Source: Oopsacas minuta
Taxonomy: Eukaryota > Porifera > Hexactinellida > Lyssacinosida > Leucopsacidae
DNA length: 64,000 nucleotides
Assembly (NCBI GenBank): GCA_024704765.1
Contig: JAKMXF010000110.1
Coordinates: 744,001 to 808,000 of the forward strand
Direction of reading: 5' to 3'
Shown here: positions 32,501 to 42,171 of the stretch, piece after piece
Position numbering within the stretch: the stretch's first letter is position 1
Layout: every line of letters starts with the position of its first letter
Program-made: the position numbers and the translations under genes
Notes under the pieces: model-generated
Seen by the model: only the letters and a program-made list of their open reading frames with translations
What the model was told of the DNA's origin: nothing
Database searches by the model: none

Positions 32501-35500
32501 ATCTGTTTACAACAAACAAACACTCCTGTTTCCTGTATCTTGGTTCTATCATAATAGATGAGTATGGAGGTGTTACTCAATGCCATCAGATACTCACAGA
32601 GATGTTTACTGTATGTACATAGAAATATTCCAATAGTAGAGGGCTATTGTTTATTTAAATTTACTTATGATTATTTCTGTGTTTAGACATTTGTACATCC
32701 TTGCTTTGAGGTGTTCAGTGAGGAAAAAGGTATCATAAACTCACCAGACACTGTAGATGACTTCTTCAGGTTATGTGGAAGGTAAGAATGATCTACTTAA
32801 TAATTATATTATAATGTGACTACAGTCAACTCCCGTCATATTGAAATACCAGCTTAGCATATCTAAGTATTATCGCGGCCCCTTGAGCTTTGATATTACG
32901 GGAGTTGGTTGCAGATTATAATACTCATGCAATATCAGCAAGAAATTATGATACTCTAACACTCACTATAATATATATATATCATACACAAAGGGGAAAT
33001 ACAATAGCTAGCAGATTACAAACTGCACTGAATGAGCATTAATTAAGTCCTCCTCAATTGTTTGGATCTGGAGTTTTCTCCTCGATTGTTGGATCTGGAG
33101 TTTTCTCCTCGATTGGTGGCAGAAAGATCTCTTCGCTTGAAGTCATACGGCGTATAATTTCACTGTTCGTACTCTTCAGATCTTCAATCTCAGATTTAAG
33201 TTCTGTTCTATCACTTTGCAGAGCAGCTACTTGATTCTTTAACATAACCTCATCATTTCGTATTTCTACTCGCAATCCTGATGGCATGAAAACATTCTGT
33301 GTTAAGTGAGGGTCCCTGAACCTGTAGTAGACAGGGGGGAGTCCTGTAATGCTAGCTGTTAGAATCACAGTTATTAGTATTAATACTGGGAGTACTGCTC
33401 GTTTAGTGACGTAATCTTGTATAAGGAAGAATGATAGAATCAGCACTAGAGTGAATATAGTCATGTTGTACATTGTCCATGTGATTGTCCCCCAGTACTG
33501 GAGGCTCTTAATCTTAACATTCCTAAGGTTATATGCCATCACTAAGCCGATTAATACTATGAAAATTTTGTATATGATTAGCAAACCAATGAATACGTCG
33601 CTTGCGATTACTTGTTGAGCAGAAATACCACATTGTATTACACTTATAAATGGAGTGATGTCTGAACCAGCGGGTAGAACTTCAGATTTCATAACAAGAG
33701 AGCTAACTAATGACCAGATTATCACGAAAATAATATCAACACAGGTGAACAATAATGGCCAAGCAAACTGGACAAGTAATCGCACCTTTTGACCCAAATC
33801 GAATCTTAGTTTTACTGCAAGCAAATATATCAAGCTAGCTTTCCCAATCATTCCACCGAAAATCAAACTAGATGCAACCAACAGGAGACTAACAGGTAAC
33901 ATGCATAAGAGCTTACAGTTTGCTGTTTCGCATACCTCCGTGGTAGCTGGTTCTCCTTCGATGTTACCCATGAATCCCGAGTTATCATGTTCAACTATTC
34001 TATCATTAGTTACATAGAATACTCCAGCTAGTATCAGGAGATAGTTTCCAGTTAGGATGATGCAAGTGAGTATCGGAGAGGAGTTTTTGATTGATTCCAG
34101 CTTTTGGAATTTCCCAACTATTATCACTACTATGAGAATTGTGACGTATGCTACTATACAGAATGATAACAGGATTCCTATGGATATGATAGCTATATGT
34201 ACGTGTGTATTCTCAATCCCGTCTGTAGCTGCTTCTACATTGAAGTACATGTAATCTTCTTGAATACACATGATTTGATTTATGGTATCATCTGTGTAGT
34301 TCTCATAATATGGAATGTTCTCACATTCTCCACGTCTGATAAGGCTCCCGTTCACAAACTCGAGTACCTGCACTCGATCATAGAACCTCTCATGGCCATA
34401 GAATTCAACTTTTCCACTCCAACCTATGAAATTTTGCTTCAACATACCAGTGTATACAGCGTTTGAGTAGTCACTGTCTTCACTGAAGTAGATACTATTT
34501 GCTTGGAGAATATTTTCCTGTGATATTTCTGTTAGGTTCATTCCAGTATTCACAGTATCTTGTAAGGCTAGAGCTAATGTCCATATTGAATCATACACAT
34601 ACGCATCATGTCGATCAGATTCCTTCTCAAACCTCACTATATCATCACCTATTCTACTTAGGGCAAGACTTTTATACTCTTGGTATATTTCAGCTGTTGA
34701 CTTGTTTACTATATTTGGCTGCTCGTTATCTTCGGTCTCTCCTCTAAAGTTGTTTTCGCTATGTGCTCCCAGGAAACCCAAAGCTCCATTTGAAATCTCT
34801 GCTACTTGTTCTGCAGTACAACCAACCTCATCTAAGACATCTTGCTTCTTGTGCCACTGATCTGTGAACCATCCAAGGAATATCCAAGTAGCTATTGGGG
34901 GTAGTAGATAGTTTTCTCCTTTTTTGTGTAGCTCACAAAATATTTTTATAGCAGCATCTTCGTACATATTAGCGATTATTATTCTGTACCCGTTGCCTCT
35001 GAGGTTGTCTGCTATTGTACTGACCTGTTGTTCCAGTGGTAAGGTCCCATCTGGAGCGAAGTCTTCTACCCTGTAATCTACATTCAATTTATCCAGTACT
35101 GTCTCCATGAAGTGAGAGCTAGCTACGAATATCGGATCCTGTTCGTTTATAATGGCTACTCGTTTCCAGTTGTTTTGCTGGATGAACCTCGCACGAGCAG
35201 GGACTGCATTCAAATCTGAAGGCACACCTCGGACGAATTTGGGATACAAATTCCTATTCCCCAGGTTTGGGGCTGTTGAAGCATACGCGATCTGTGCCAG
35301 TCCGTACCGATATGAGAGAGCTGCTACTTGACTAGTGGCTACTGCACATCCTCCCCCAAACACAGCCATGTATGTTTTCGTTTGATATCCCAGAGCATCC
35401 ACGAATTCTTTGAGAGCTATCCCTCCGTTACATTCCGTATTCTTCCAGTCTATCACTAGCTCGTAATCAGTGAGAATTGTTCCATTTTGCTGTATATGTT

Positions 35501-38500
35501 TGAGAGCTAATTCAGCACTGTATTCTACGAACGGTTCTGTCCATCCATTCCCGCTTTTTGGGTACAATCCTAATATATCTAATCTCTGTTTGCAGATTGC
35601 TACCTGTATGTATATACAGAGTACTGCAGTTAATGATAACAGTGGTATCTTCATGACCGAGTTTAATTACTCTTTATTATGCTTGGATCTTAGTAAATCT
35701 GTTTAAATATTCATCTGCAACTTCTACATACTTATAATTAATCCTCAGTCTAGTTTACATATTTATCTCTAATTTACATATACACCTAAATATGTAAAAT
35801 ATTCTCGTGATAGCTCTCTTATGGCATAATATTCGGTATTAATTCTTTGCCAGGTATAATATTTCTCAATTAGTCACTAACATTTTGTGCTCGAATTTGG
35901 GGATTTTGGTACACTTCACAACAGTGATAATGTTATGATATTTTATGATATTTTATGATATTTATTCACTTAATACTCCTACGTGTAAATTTAATTCTTT
36001 ATATATATATCAGTGTGTATAATCAATCCACATATTTCCAATACTCCACATAGTATTTACTTTTGCAGACTAATATGGTAGATAACCCATTCTAAATTTC
36101 TGTTAATATTTAAGTAATACAAATCACTGAATTAGGATTGTTTACGTGTAATATTCCACACAATATTCATTAAAATAATTTTTCAATGTAAATCACTGAT
36201 TAGAATCAAATTATCCAAGCACAGAGTTATACGAATCTTATTAATCACTTGGATGATGATGCACAGTATATAGAATATGAGAGATAGATCGAGCCTTGTG
36301 TTAGAAGGCACGTCGCTATCTCATATCGGTATGGATTATCGCTTATAAGCTTCAACTGCCTCACATATAGGTGATGAGAACATTAACAAATAGTTATAGG
36401 AGTACACATTAAAATTGGTCCCATATGTTTCCTATCCTCCCTTAATATTCTATTAATTGTGTGTGAATCATTTGTTTATTTGATAAGGAGCAGGAATTAA
36501 TATAAGTACAAATATCAAACTATTACATTAATCAGTAAACATATAACAAACACTATCAGTATTATCTTTATCAATTTGTATTTGCAAATTCATTAACAAA
36601 TGTGTCTGCACTCGGCCCACTATCTTTAGTGAATTTATCACTTTTCAGGATCTCCATCTCTGTCTCGAGTTGATTCATATCTCTCTGTAGAGCAGTTACT
36701 TGTTCCTTGAGCATTATTTCATCTTGTACTATTCCACCCCTTAACCCTGGTAAGTGAGATTTCTCTTTCAATAGATGAGGATCTCTGACCCTGTAGTAGA
36801 CAGGAGGGAGTCCTGTAATATTAGCTGTTATGAATACTGTAAGTAATACAAGTGCAAATATTACTGCCCGTTTAGCTACGTAATCTTGTATCAGGAAGAA
36901 TGATAGAATCAGCACTAGAGTGAATATAGTCATGTTGTAGGTAGTCCATGTAATTGTACCCCAGTACCTGAGACTGTTTTTCTTAACATTCCTAAGGTTG
37001 TATGCCATCACTAAGCCGATTAATACTATTCCGCCTTTGTATATGATTAGGAAACCAATGAATACATTGCTCACAATTACTTGTTGAGTTGAAATACCAC
37101 ATTGTATGACACGTATGAATGGAGTGATGTCTGAACCAGTGGGTAGAACATCAGATTCCATAACTAGAGAACTCACTAATGACCAGATTATCACGAAAAT
37201 AATATCAACACAGGTGAACAATAATGGCCAAGCAAACTGGACAAGTAATCGCACCTTTTGACCCAAATCGAATCTTAGTTTTACTGCAAGCAAATATATC
37301 AAGCTAGCTTTCCCAATCATTCCACCGAAAATCAAACTAGATGCAACCAACAGGAGACTAACAGGTAACATGCATAAGAGCTTACAGTTTGCTGTTTCGC
37401 ATACCTCCGTGGTAGCTGGTTCTCCTTCGATGTTACCCATGAATCCCGAGTTATCATGTTCAACTATTCTATCATTAGTTACATAGAATACTCCAGCTAG
37501 TATCAGGAGATAGTTTCCAGTTAGGATGATGCAAGTGAGTATCGGAGAGGAGTTTTTGATTGATTCCAGCTTTTGGAATTTCCCAACTATTATCACTACT
37601 ATGAGAATTGTGACGTATGCTACTATACAGAATGATAACAGGATTCCTATGGATATGATAGCTATATGTACGTGTGTATTCTCAATCCCATCTGTAGCTG
37701 CTTCTACATTGAAGTACATGTAATCTTCTTGAATACACATGATTTGATTTATGGTATCATCTGTGTAGTTCTCATAATATGGAATGTTCTCACATTCTCC
37801 ACGTCTGATAAGGCTCCCATTCACAAACTCTACAATCTGCACTCGATCATAGAACCTCTCATGGCCATAGAATTCAACTTTTCCACTCCAACCTATGAAA
37901 TTTTGCTTCAACATACCAGTGTATACAGCGTTTGAGTAGTCACTGTCTTCACTGAAGTAGATACTATTTGCTTGGAGAATATTTTCCTGTGATATTTCTG
38001 TTAGGTTCATTCCAGTATTCACAGTATCTTGTAAGGCTAGAGCTAATGTCCATATTGAATCATACACATACGCATCATGGTGATCAGATTCCTTCTCAAA
38101 CCTCATTATATCATCACCTATTCTACTTAGGGCAAGACTTTTATACTCTTGGTATATTTCAGCTGTTGACTTGTTTACTATGGTTAGCTGCTCGTTATCT
38201 TCGGTCTCTCCTCTAAAGTTGTTTTCGCTATGTATTACTCGGAAACCCAAAGCTCCATTCGAGATCTCTGCTACTTGTTCTGCAGTACAACCAACCTCAT
38301 CTAAGACATCTTGCTTCTTGTGCCACTGATCTGTGAACCATCCAAGGAATATCCAAGTAGCTATTGGGGGTAGTAGATAGTTTTCTTTTCGTGTATACAG
38401 CTTACAGAGTATTTTTATAGCTGCATCTTCGTACATATTAGCGATTATTACTCTATACCCTCTGAGGTTGTCTGCTATTGTACTGACCTGTTGGTCCAAT

Positions 38501-40781
38501 GATATTATCCCATCTGGAGCGAAGTCTTCTACCCTGTAATCTACATTCAATTTATCCAGTACTGTCTCCATGAAGTGAGAGCTAGCTACGAATATCGGAT
38601 CCTGTTCGTTTATAATGGCTACTCGTTTCCAGTTGTTTTGCTGGATGAACCTCGCACGAGCAGGGACTGCATTCAAATCTGAAGGCACACCTCTGACGAA
38701 CCTTTTATATATTTCTTCATCTGCTAGGTTTGGGGCTGTTGAAGCATACGCGATCTGTGCCAGTCCGTACCGATATGAGAGAGCTGCTACTTGACTAGTG
38801 GCTACTGCACATCCTCCCCCAAACACAGCCATGTATGTTTTCGTTTGATATCCCAGAGCATCCACGAATTCTTTGAGAGCTATCCCTCCGTTACATTCCG
38901 TATTCTTCCAGTCTATCACTAGCTCGTAATCAGTGAGAATTGTTCCATTTTGCTGTATATGTTTGAGAGCTAATTCAGCACTGTATTCTACGAACGGTTC
39001 TGTCCATCCATTCCCGCTTTTTGGGTACAATCCTAATATATCTAATCTCTGTTTACAGATTACTACCTGTATGTATATACAGAGTACTGCAGTTAATGAT
39101 AATAGTGGTATCTTCATGACCGATTTGTTATTCTTAAGTTTTAAACTATCAAACCTCTTTTATATATTTATTTGTATTATTTTTCTGCAGACTTGTAAAT
39201 ACATATACAGTATACACTGGTCATTGTCATTTCCGTTACTTTCTTTGATTAGTTTAATTTTTATACTTTCACTGTAATAATTCTTTGTAATTCCTTTCAT
39301 TATATATTTCTTTATGTGTAAAGTCATAACTCCTTAATTAACCAAAATATTAATCGTTGTTTACACCTTGCATTCCTATAATTCTGATTGTGCTATCGAT
39401 CATTCTTCTATTATATTTATGTAATAATTCACGTCTGGTATATTAGCCGTGTAAATATGCTAGAACATATGTTATTATTATTATTTATTCATAAACTTAT
39501 TGGTTATCATTTTCAGCATTTGGGCATAGAGATAATTTTCCGATAACTAATGAGAAGTAATTCGTTGTCAAATGGACGTGACCTGTGCTATCCAAGGGAG
39601 CTGTAACCCTGCGATTGAAGAGCCCCCGAATAATCCCGCTGGTCGTGTATATATCCATTAGTTATAACCTTCATTATTATGATATAATGTTCTTAGGTTT
39701 CTACAGAAATGTGCCAAGCTCTTCTTTAGTCTCCCATACCTACAGAATATAATTCCTCTCTCAGTAGCTGCTGCTAAAATAGGACACAGAGAGGCTTCTC
39801 TATCTATATTAAAGTTCTACAAGGATCTTGTCACTACAGCATTTCCTGTATGTCTACCTACATCACCTAAACGTATAGCCTCATAATATAGTCATTATAA
39901 TACCATAAGGCGAATATCAATAGTTTAATTTCGTTGTTGCTAGATGACCTTATCTTACTCTAGCTACATTCCTATGTTACTTGTTGTATCTAGGGAGCTA
40001 AGATGATAGATGCTCAATCAGATGCACTTACTGCACTAAATACTAATGGACAGACTATTATTGACGGTTAGTTACACCCATTAGAGGTGTTACATGTACC
40101 CTTATCTTATATCTATTATGTTGTTTAGTTTTGGTGTTTGGACTAGCGGGAGAGATTCCATCTCGTCTATCTATTGAGCTAGCTGATTGTCTATGGGCCT
40201 TCCTAGAATCCTGTAGGAATGTGAGTTATCTTAAATATTATATTTGTACGTATATGATAATTTCCAATTCGTAATTTTTAAGATATGTGTGCTGTAGGAG
40301 ACTCTCCAATGGATTAGATCATCTCTAGAGAGAGCTCCTGACCATTCCCCTTCTGGATTAGCTGTCAGAGCAGATACTAAACAGAAATTCTATTCAGATA
40401 CAGAAAAGTATGTATTTCATCTTGTAGTATTAACCTTATGTATTCTTGGTATATCTGTTATATATTAAACTGGGATATTACCAGAAATCCATAGTTACCT
40501 GCAGCTGGTTCATATTCTTGCTTATAATATAGCAATACATAGCGAATATCTATGGTATACTTCGTCACCAGATCCTCGACTTGTTAATTCTAGCTTGGTT
40601 CAGATATTCTCCATAGTACTGTTCCATTCAGAGTCTAAGCCCTTGATATGACTGAACTGGGCCTCGCTCTAGACACATGATTACACTAATCAATGGTATA
40701 ATTCTGTACCTTTACAGGTGTGAAGATAAAGAACATTTCAAGAGTATTTGTCGCAGTCTTGCTGGTAAATACCATGCTTAA
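23550..40781 (+). CDS. TNPO3: Transportin-3 (importin-beta family nuclear import receptor), 30 exons
   Basis: Exon 1 starts MSDKPTTEQVCQLLDALYLH (23550-23654). Exons continue at 23796, 23957, 24247, 24524, 24695, 24885, 25057, 25385, 25742, 25870, 26027, 26174, 26343, 26626, 26796, 26949, 28020, 28429, 30631, 30803, 32169, 32373, 32494, 32687, 39697, 39994, 40129, 40298 and 40718, ending at TAA 40779-40781. All junctions keep phase. Diagnostic matches to TNPO3 are FGWEIADSLLKLNR, CVPFLLTLLTLLPEE, VFDCIASWLTLG, NDPCIWLDRLSSIF and HSCFLYLGSIIIDEYGG. TNPO3 carries SR-rich splicing factors into the nucleus through HEAT repeats. Introns 19, 21 and 25 hold nested genes. The acceptor of exon 10 lacks a good pyrimidine tract and the exon 7/8 border has two possible donors; the rest is firm. 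Confidence 0.93.
24390..24500. repeat. Repeat G, copy 1 (TNPO3 intron)
   Basis: The text AATACCAACGTGGTAACCAT ... TATGTCCCCCGTCCAAGAGT ... AAAATATGAATAATCACTAA matches 63610-63735, upstream of DERA, in the same order. Non-coding. Confidence 0.6.
27089..28019. other. TNPO3 intron with an AT-rich microsatellite and tandem 40-mer
   Basis: A (AAT)n-type tract (AATATTAATAATATTAATAA) occupies about 27243-27312. Near 27930-28000 the unit CCTCTGTCTGTCTATCTATC is repeated about 40 bases apart. A 60-codon frame at 27527 has no support. No nested gene seen. Confidence 0.45.
28606..28752. repeat. Dispersed repeat A copy in TNPO3 intron 19
   Basis: CTCCTGTTATATCTAACACG, CCCGCGTATATCGAAGTGTG, GTACAAACCGTCAAAG and CCCTTTGAGCTTAAATATTA match the other copies in order. 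Confidence 0.65.
29138..30073 (+). CDS. Unrecognised coiled-coil protein nested in TNPO3 intron 19
   Basis: Single exon, 311 residues, starting MLSFRRQIQRQQSCQACL. Two CxxC pairs are visible: SCQACL near residue 15 and CEVCKSLLC near 150. Two helical regions flank a proline-rich disordered linker: about 25-75 (KSKLTSDILSLQNTLIQLKQ) and 155-210 (QADELERSKHELKRQITKQ). The C-terminus (LSDYKAGQDQLRQLLANQDT) is again helical. Being intronless and wholly inside an intron on the same strand, it could be a retrogene. It could be an alternative TNPO3 exon only if a splice site linked it, and I see none. Function not recognised. Confidence 0.65.
   Translation: MLSFRRQIQRQQSCQACLTLTLSLKQYSSDKSKLTSDILSLQNTLIQLKQDVKILRIENISAETGLRESAKQWQRPENSFYFTTIDDDYELPKSSLSIGSRPPLVRPRKSRFIPEVSIERPQSPPRDVSIDIPVISVIPEEDPDEFYIPIGQLGCEVCKSLLCQIRREIGELKLMSKSLTVKREEIADYQKQADELERSKHELKRQITKQSNNSQIKVGPELFSPSSYDFYTSQSSIDPYTPQWEHPNGSGMDREYSDHPEPTGDTFSVLLSDYKAGQDQLRQLLANQDTIVKQMCELYYNRTGDSSYGSS
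30956..31978 (+). CDS. NUDT6: NUDT6-like Nudix hydrolase nested in TNPO3 intron 21
   Basis: The open frame begins at 30956, but the likely start is the ATG at 31133 (AAAATGGCT context, MAEVTNKLVDIGKVD), giving 281 residues; the upstream part is hydrophobic and probably untranslated. The Nudix box is complete: GGHANAGESIVTAGIREVLE followed by ETGI. Around it, LLPGYATHYIGVGGVVV, WKFPGG and CEFRSLLCFRH match the NUDT6 (FGF2-antisense) subfamily. HIMIPITQSELIPIA and FTFHHSHP fit its N-terminal domain. Nudix enzymes hydrolyse nucleoside diphosphates linked to another moiety; the NUDT6 substrate is not settled. Intronless and on the same strand as its host. Confidence 0.88.
   Translation: MQLSPYTVIWFIIHIILLHSYNLSAFLIDTLSSMFTSTIPNILSKIYILQINRTIFVRKMAEVTNKLVDIGKVDKLYNGVVIDLQRHEIPTQQFEFLLPQAVAKWQSDKRRGIHIMIPITQSELIPIAVRNQFTFHHSHPSYLKLVRWLPVDEPNLLPGYATHYIGVGGVVVNNNNEVLAVREKFHLLPGQPINWKFPGGHANAGESIVTAGIREVLEETGIKCEFRSLLCFRHTFNYKYGCDDLYYIIWYHALTHDITSDPHEIAECKWIPIAEYVAMLTDTTRLNRYAVECYIKLQEKGTSGRGGIDMFHMPHPVPARGTTDVYGFVPVGDETTPHKL
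32823..32912. repeat. Dispersed repeat A, short palindromic copy
   Basis: CAACTCCCGTCATATTGAAA at the left is matched by TTTGATATTACGGGAGTTGG at the right, a near-perfect terminal inverted repeat with a short core. This is the clearest internally deleted member of the family. Confidence 0.7.
33054..35654 (-). CDS. GABA-B-like class C GPCR, copy 1
   Basis: Single exon, 866 residues. A signal peptide (MKIPLLSLTAVLCIYIQVA) precedes a periplasmic-binding-type ligand domain (residues 22-470; RLDILGLYPKSGNGW, VFGGGCAVATSQVAALSYRY). It passes directly into seven membrane helices (about 485-775) without a cysteine-rich domain, the layout of GABA-B receptors. The TM3-ECL2 cysteines are present (CETANCKLLC and IQCGIS). 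After TM7 (SITGLPPVYYRFRDPHL) comes a coiled coil (MLKNQVAALQSDRTELKSEI), as used by GABA-B subunits to heterodimerise. The end repeats EEKTPDP twice. The agonist is not predictable. It lies antisense in TNPO3 intron 25 and is head-to-tail with copy 2. Confidence 0.9.
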   Translation of the reverse strand: MKIPLLSLTAVLCIYIQVAICKQRLDILGLYPKSGNGWTEPFVEYSAELALKHIQQNGTILTDYELVIDWKNTECNGGIALKEFVDALGYQTKTYMAVFGGGCAVATSQVAALSYRYGLAQIAYASTAPNLGNRNLYPKFVRGVPSDLNAVPARARFIQQNNWKRVAIINEQDPIFVASSHFMETVLDKLNVDYRVEDFAPDGTLPLEQQVSTIADNLRGNGYRIIIANMYEDAAIKIFCELHKKGENYLLPPIATWIFLGWFTDQWHKKQDVLDEVGCTAEQVAEISNGALGFLGAHSENNFRGETEDNEQPNIVNKSTAEIYQEYKSLALSRIGDDIVRFEKESDRHDAYVYDSIWTLALALQDTVNTGMNLTEISQENILQANSIYFSEDSDYSNAVYTGMLKQNFIGWSGKVEFYGHERFYDRVQVLEFVNGSLIRRGECENIPYYENYTDDTINQIMCIQEDYMYFNVEAATDGIENTHVHIAIISIGILLSFCIVAYVTILIVVIIVGKFQKLESIKNSSPILTCIILTGNYLLILAGVFYVTNDRIVEHDNSGFMGNIEGEPATTEVCETANCKLLCMLPVSLLLVASSLIFGGMIGKASLIYLLAVKLRFDLGQKVRLLVQFAWPLLFTCVDIIFVIIWSLVSSLVMKSEVLPAGSDITPFISVIQCGISAQQVIASDVFIGLLIIYKIFIVLIGLVMAYNLRNVKIKSLQYWGTITWTMYNMTIFTLVLILSFFLIQDYVTKRAVLPVLILITVILTASITGLPPVYYRFRDPHLTQNVFMPSGLRVEIRNDEVMLKNQVAALQSDRTELKSEIEDLKSTNSEIIRRMTSSEEIFLPPIEEKTPDPTIEEKTPDPNN
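35655..36570. other. Spacer between the two GABA-B-like genes
   Basis: AT-rich, with GATATTTTATGATATTTTAT tandem units near 35935. I see no gene. It must contain the copy 1 promoter and the copy 2 polyadenylation region. Confidence 0.4.
36571..39117 (-). CDS. GABA-B-like class C GPCR, copy 2
   Basis: Single exon, 848 residues, with the same layout as copy 1: signal peptide, ligand-binding domain, seven helices and a C-terminal coiled coil (MLKEQVTALQRDMNQLETEM). Residues 1-130 and about 395-665 are nearly identical to copy 1. Differences cluster in patches, such as NLADEEIYKR against NLGNRNLYPK, GIISLDQQ against GTLPLEQQ, RVIHSENN against GAHSENN, and TM5-TM7. The C-tail is unrelated (SGPSADTFVNEFANTN). 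Patchy divergence suggests gene conversion over a tandem duplicate, with ligand-pocket and tail regions free to change. The two could form a heterodimer, but this is inference. Confidence 0.9.
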   Translation of the reverse strand: MKIPLLSLTAVLCIYIQVVICKQRLDILGLYPKSGNGWTEPFVEYSAELALKHIQQNGTILTDYELVIDWKNTECNGGIALKEFVDALGYQTKTYMAVFGGGCAVATSQVAALSYRYGLAQIAYASTAPNLADEEIYKRFVRGVPSDLNAVPARARFIQQNNWKRVAIINEQDPIFVASSHFMETVLDKLNVDYRVEDFAPDGIISLDQQVSTIADNLRGYRVIIANMYEDAAIKILCKLYTRKENYLLPPIATWIFLGWFTDQWHKKQDVLDEVGCTAEQVAEISNGALGFRVIHSENNFRGETEDNEQLTIVNKSTAEIYQEYKSLALSRIGDDIMRFEKESDHHDAYVYDSIWTLALALQDTVNTGMNLTEISQENILQANSIYFSEDSDYSNAVYTGMLKQNFIGWSGKVEFYGHERFYDRVQIVEFVNGSLIRRGECENIPYYENYTDDTINQIMCIQEDYMYFNVEAATDGIENTHVHIAIISIGILLSFCIVAYVTILIVVIIVGKFQKLESIKNSSPILTCIILTGNYLLILAGVFYVTNDRIVEHDNSGFMGNIEGEPATTEVCETANCKLLCMLPVSLLLVASSLIFGGMIGKASLIYLLAVKLRFDLGQKVRLLVQFAWPLLFTCVDIIFVIIWSLVSSLVMESDVLPTGSDITPFIRVIQCGISTQQVIVSNVFIGFLIIYKGGIVLIGLVMAYNLRNVKKNSLRYWGTITWTTYNMTIFTLVLILSFFLIQDYVAKRAVIFALVLLTVFITANITGLPPVYYRVRDPHLLKEKSHLPGLRGGIVQDEIMLKEQVTALQRDMNQLETEMEILKSDKFTKDSGPSADTFVNEFANTN
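39118..39696. other. End of TNPO3 intron 25, upstream of GABA-B copy 2
   Basis: No gene is seen. It contains the presumed promoter region of GABA-B copy 2 (minus) and the acceptor of TNPO3 exon 26 (GTTCTTAG at 39689-39696). Confidence 0.4.
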
Positions 40782-41649
40782 CATACTGACAGATTCAAGT
40801 AGGACTCTATCAATTACTATTAGTAGTGCTTCAAATACTTATTTTTATTCCTAAACCTTGGTAGAAATAGCTGTATCGATTGATGGCTTGTGTGTGTGTG
40901 TGTGTGTGTTTGTTTATTTGTTTATTTGTTTGTTTACAATAGTTTTATACATATGTTTAGTATACTGACTATTTATCCTAATTAGCATCACTTCTATCAG
41001 TTTATGTATATTTATATGGTCAGCAAAGATACGTTAAATGACATTAGTGAGGATGTGGGAGAGATAGCAACCAATATTCGTAGAATTGTCTGATTGCTGT
41101 TTGTATATTCTATCAATTCATACAACAACAATAATTGAGAATATTATAGTAGTTGTGATATATGATTACAATCACAACAAAACTGCGGGTATTACGTGTT
41201 ACTCATATTCATGTTACATCAATAATTCTCCAATTAATGCCACGTACTTCCTTTGATGTTATTCTAATTTAGAGCCAGGAAGCTATCCTGGAAGTGGTTA
41301 CCATCACTGGGGAGTAGGGGTTGTATTGTATAACATATCAAGTTACCAAATTTGTGTCCAATCAGATTATTAAAATCTGTCACGATTGGTAGCAATTATT
41401 GCTTGCAAACTTTGATTGATTTTTGTTTGAATACTTTTGTGTATATTTGTGACTGATAAAGTATGATTTTGCAGTTTTTATCGTCCTGACTAGCAGGACA
41501 TATATTGTCATATTATTTTATTTGTTATCGTCCTGACTAGCCTTCTGTGTAGAGTTTACGCATGTACATAGAAGGTATTCTACTGGAATATTTTTGAAGG
41601 GGTTGTTGTAATTCTTATTGAATATACAAGAAATTCCAGCTGCAGTGGG

Positions 41650-41755
41650 GCTTTAGAAACGGAGTGAAAAATAAATAGAGCTAATTCCTAGTCCCTTTCA
41701 AATGAACCTCCACAAACAGGATAGCATGTTTTCTGTCTTCCTGACACCTCGTTTG
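41650..41755. repeat. Dispersed repeat H, copy 1
   Basis: The text AGTGAAAAATAAATAGAGCT then AATTCCTAGTCCC, TCAAATGAACCTCCA and GATAGCATGTTTTC matches 52560-52640 (AGTGAAAATGAATAGAGCGA, AATTCCTAGTC, CAAATGAGCCTCCA, GGTAGCATTTTTC). Non-coding; family of unknown origin. Confidence 0.6.
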
Positions 41756-42062
41756 TGGCCACAGATATATATTATGTGTTATAGATATTCTCATTTATGT
41801 TACATCTAATATTATTATTAAATATCCGCAAACATATGTACACACAAAATCAGCTGATATAATATACAGAGATATGTGTAGGTTGAAAAGTAGAGTCGGG
41901 TTATGTTATTAATTGTTTAATTATCAGAATTAATTGGCTCTGTTTACTGATTAGAGATTATTTGAATTTACATTATATCTAAGAGTCTGCTAAGTAATAC
42001 ATTCTTTTACTAATTGTATGGGAAGAATATTCGTATAAGATTCTATTAGTATATATTAATAT

Positions 42063-42171
42063 CACCATCCTCTGGAATACGGTTCTCGCATATTCCTGTA
42101 TATTTATACCGGTTATAAGAACATGTAATGCTACTCCCTAGGGTGTTCTTATAACCGGTATACACTGAACT
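42063..42171. repeat. Dispersed repeat B, full palindromic copy
   Basis: CCATCCTCTGGAATACGGTT, then TATACCGGTTATAAGAACAT, then the matching arm GTTCTTATAACCGGTATACA. The two arms can pair into a hairpin around ATGTAATGCTACTCCCTAGG. Confidence 0.75.

Noticed and set aside
34057-34747. Plus-strand frames within both GABA-B-like genes
   Set aside because: They are identical in both copies only because the sense strand is conserved there; no start context or motif.
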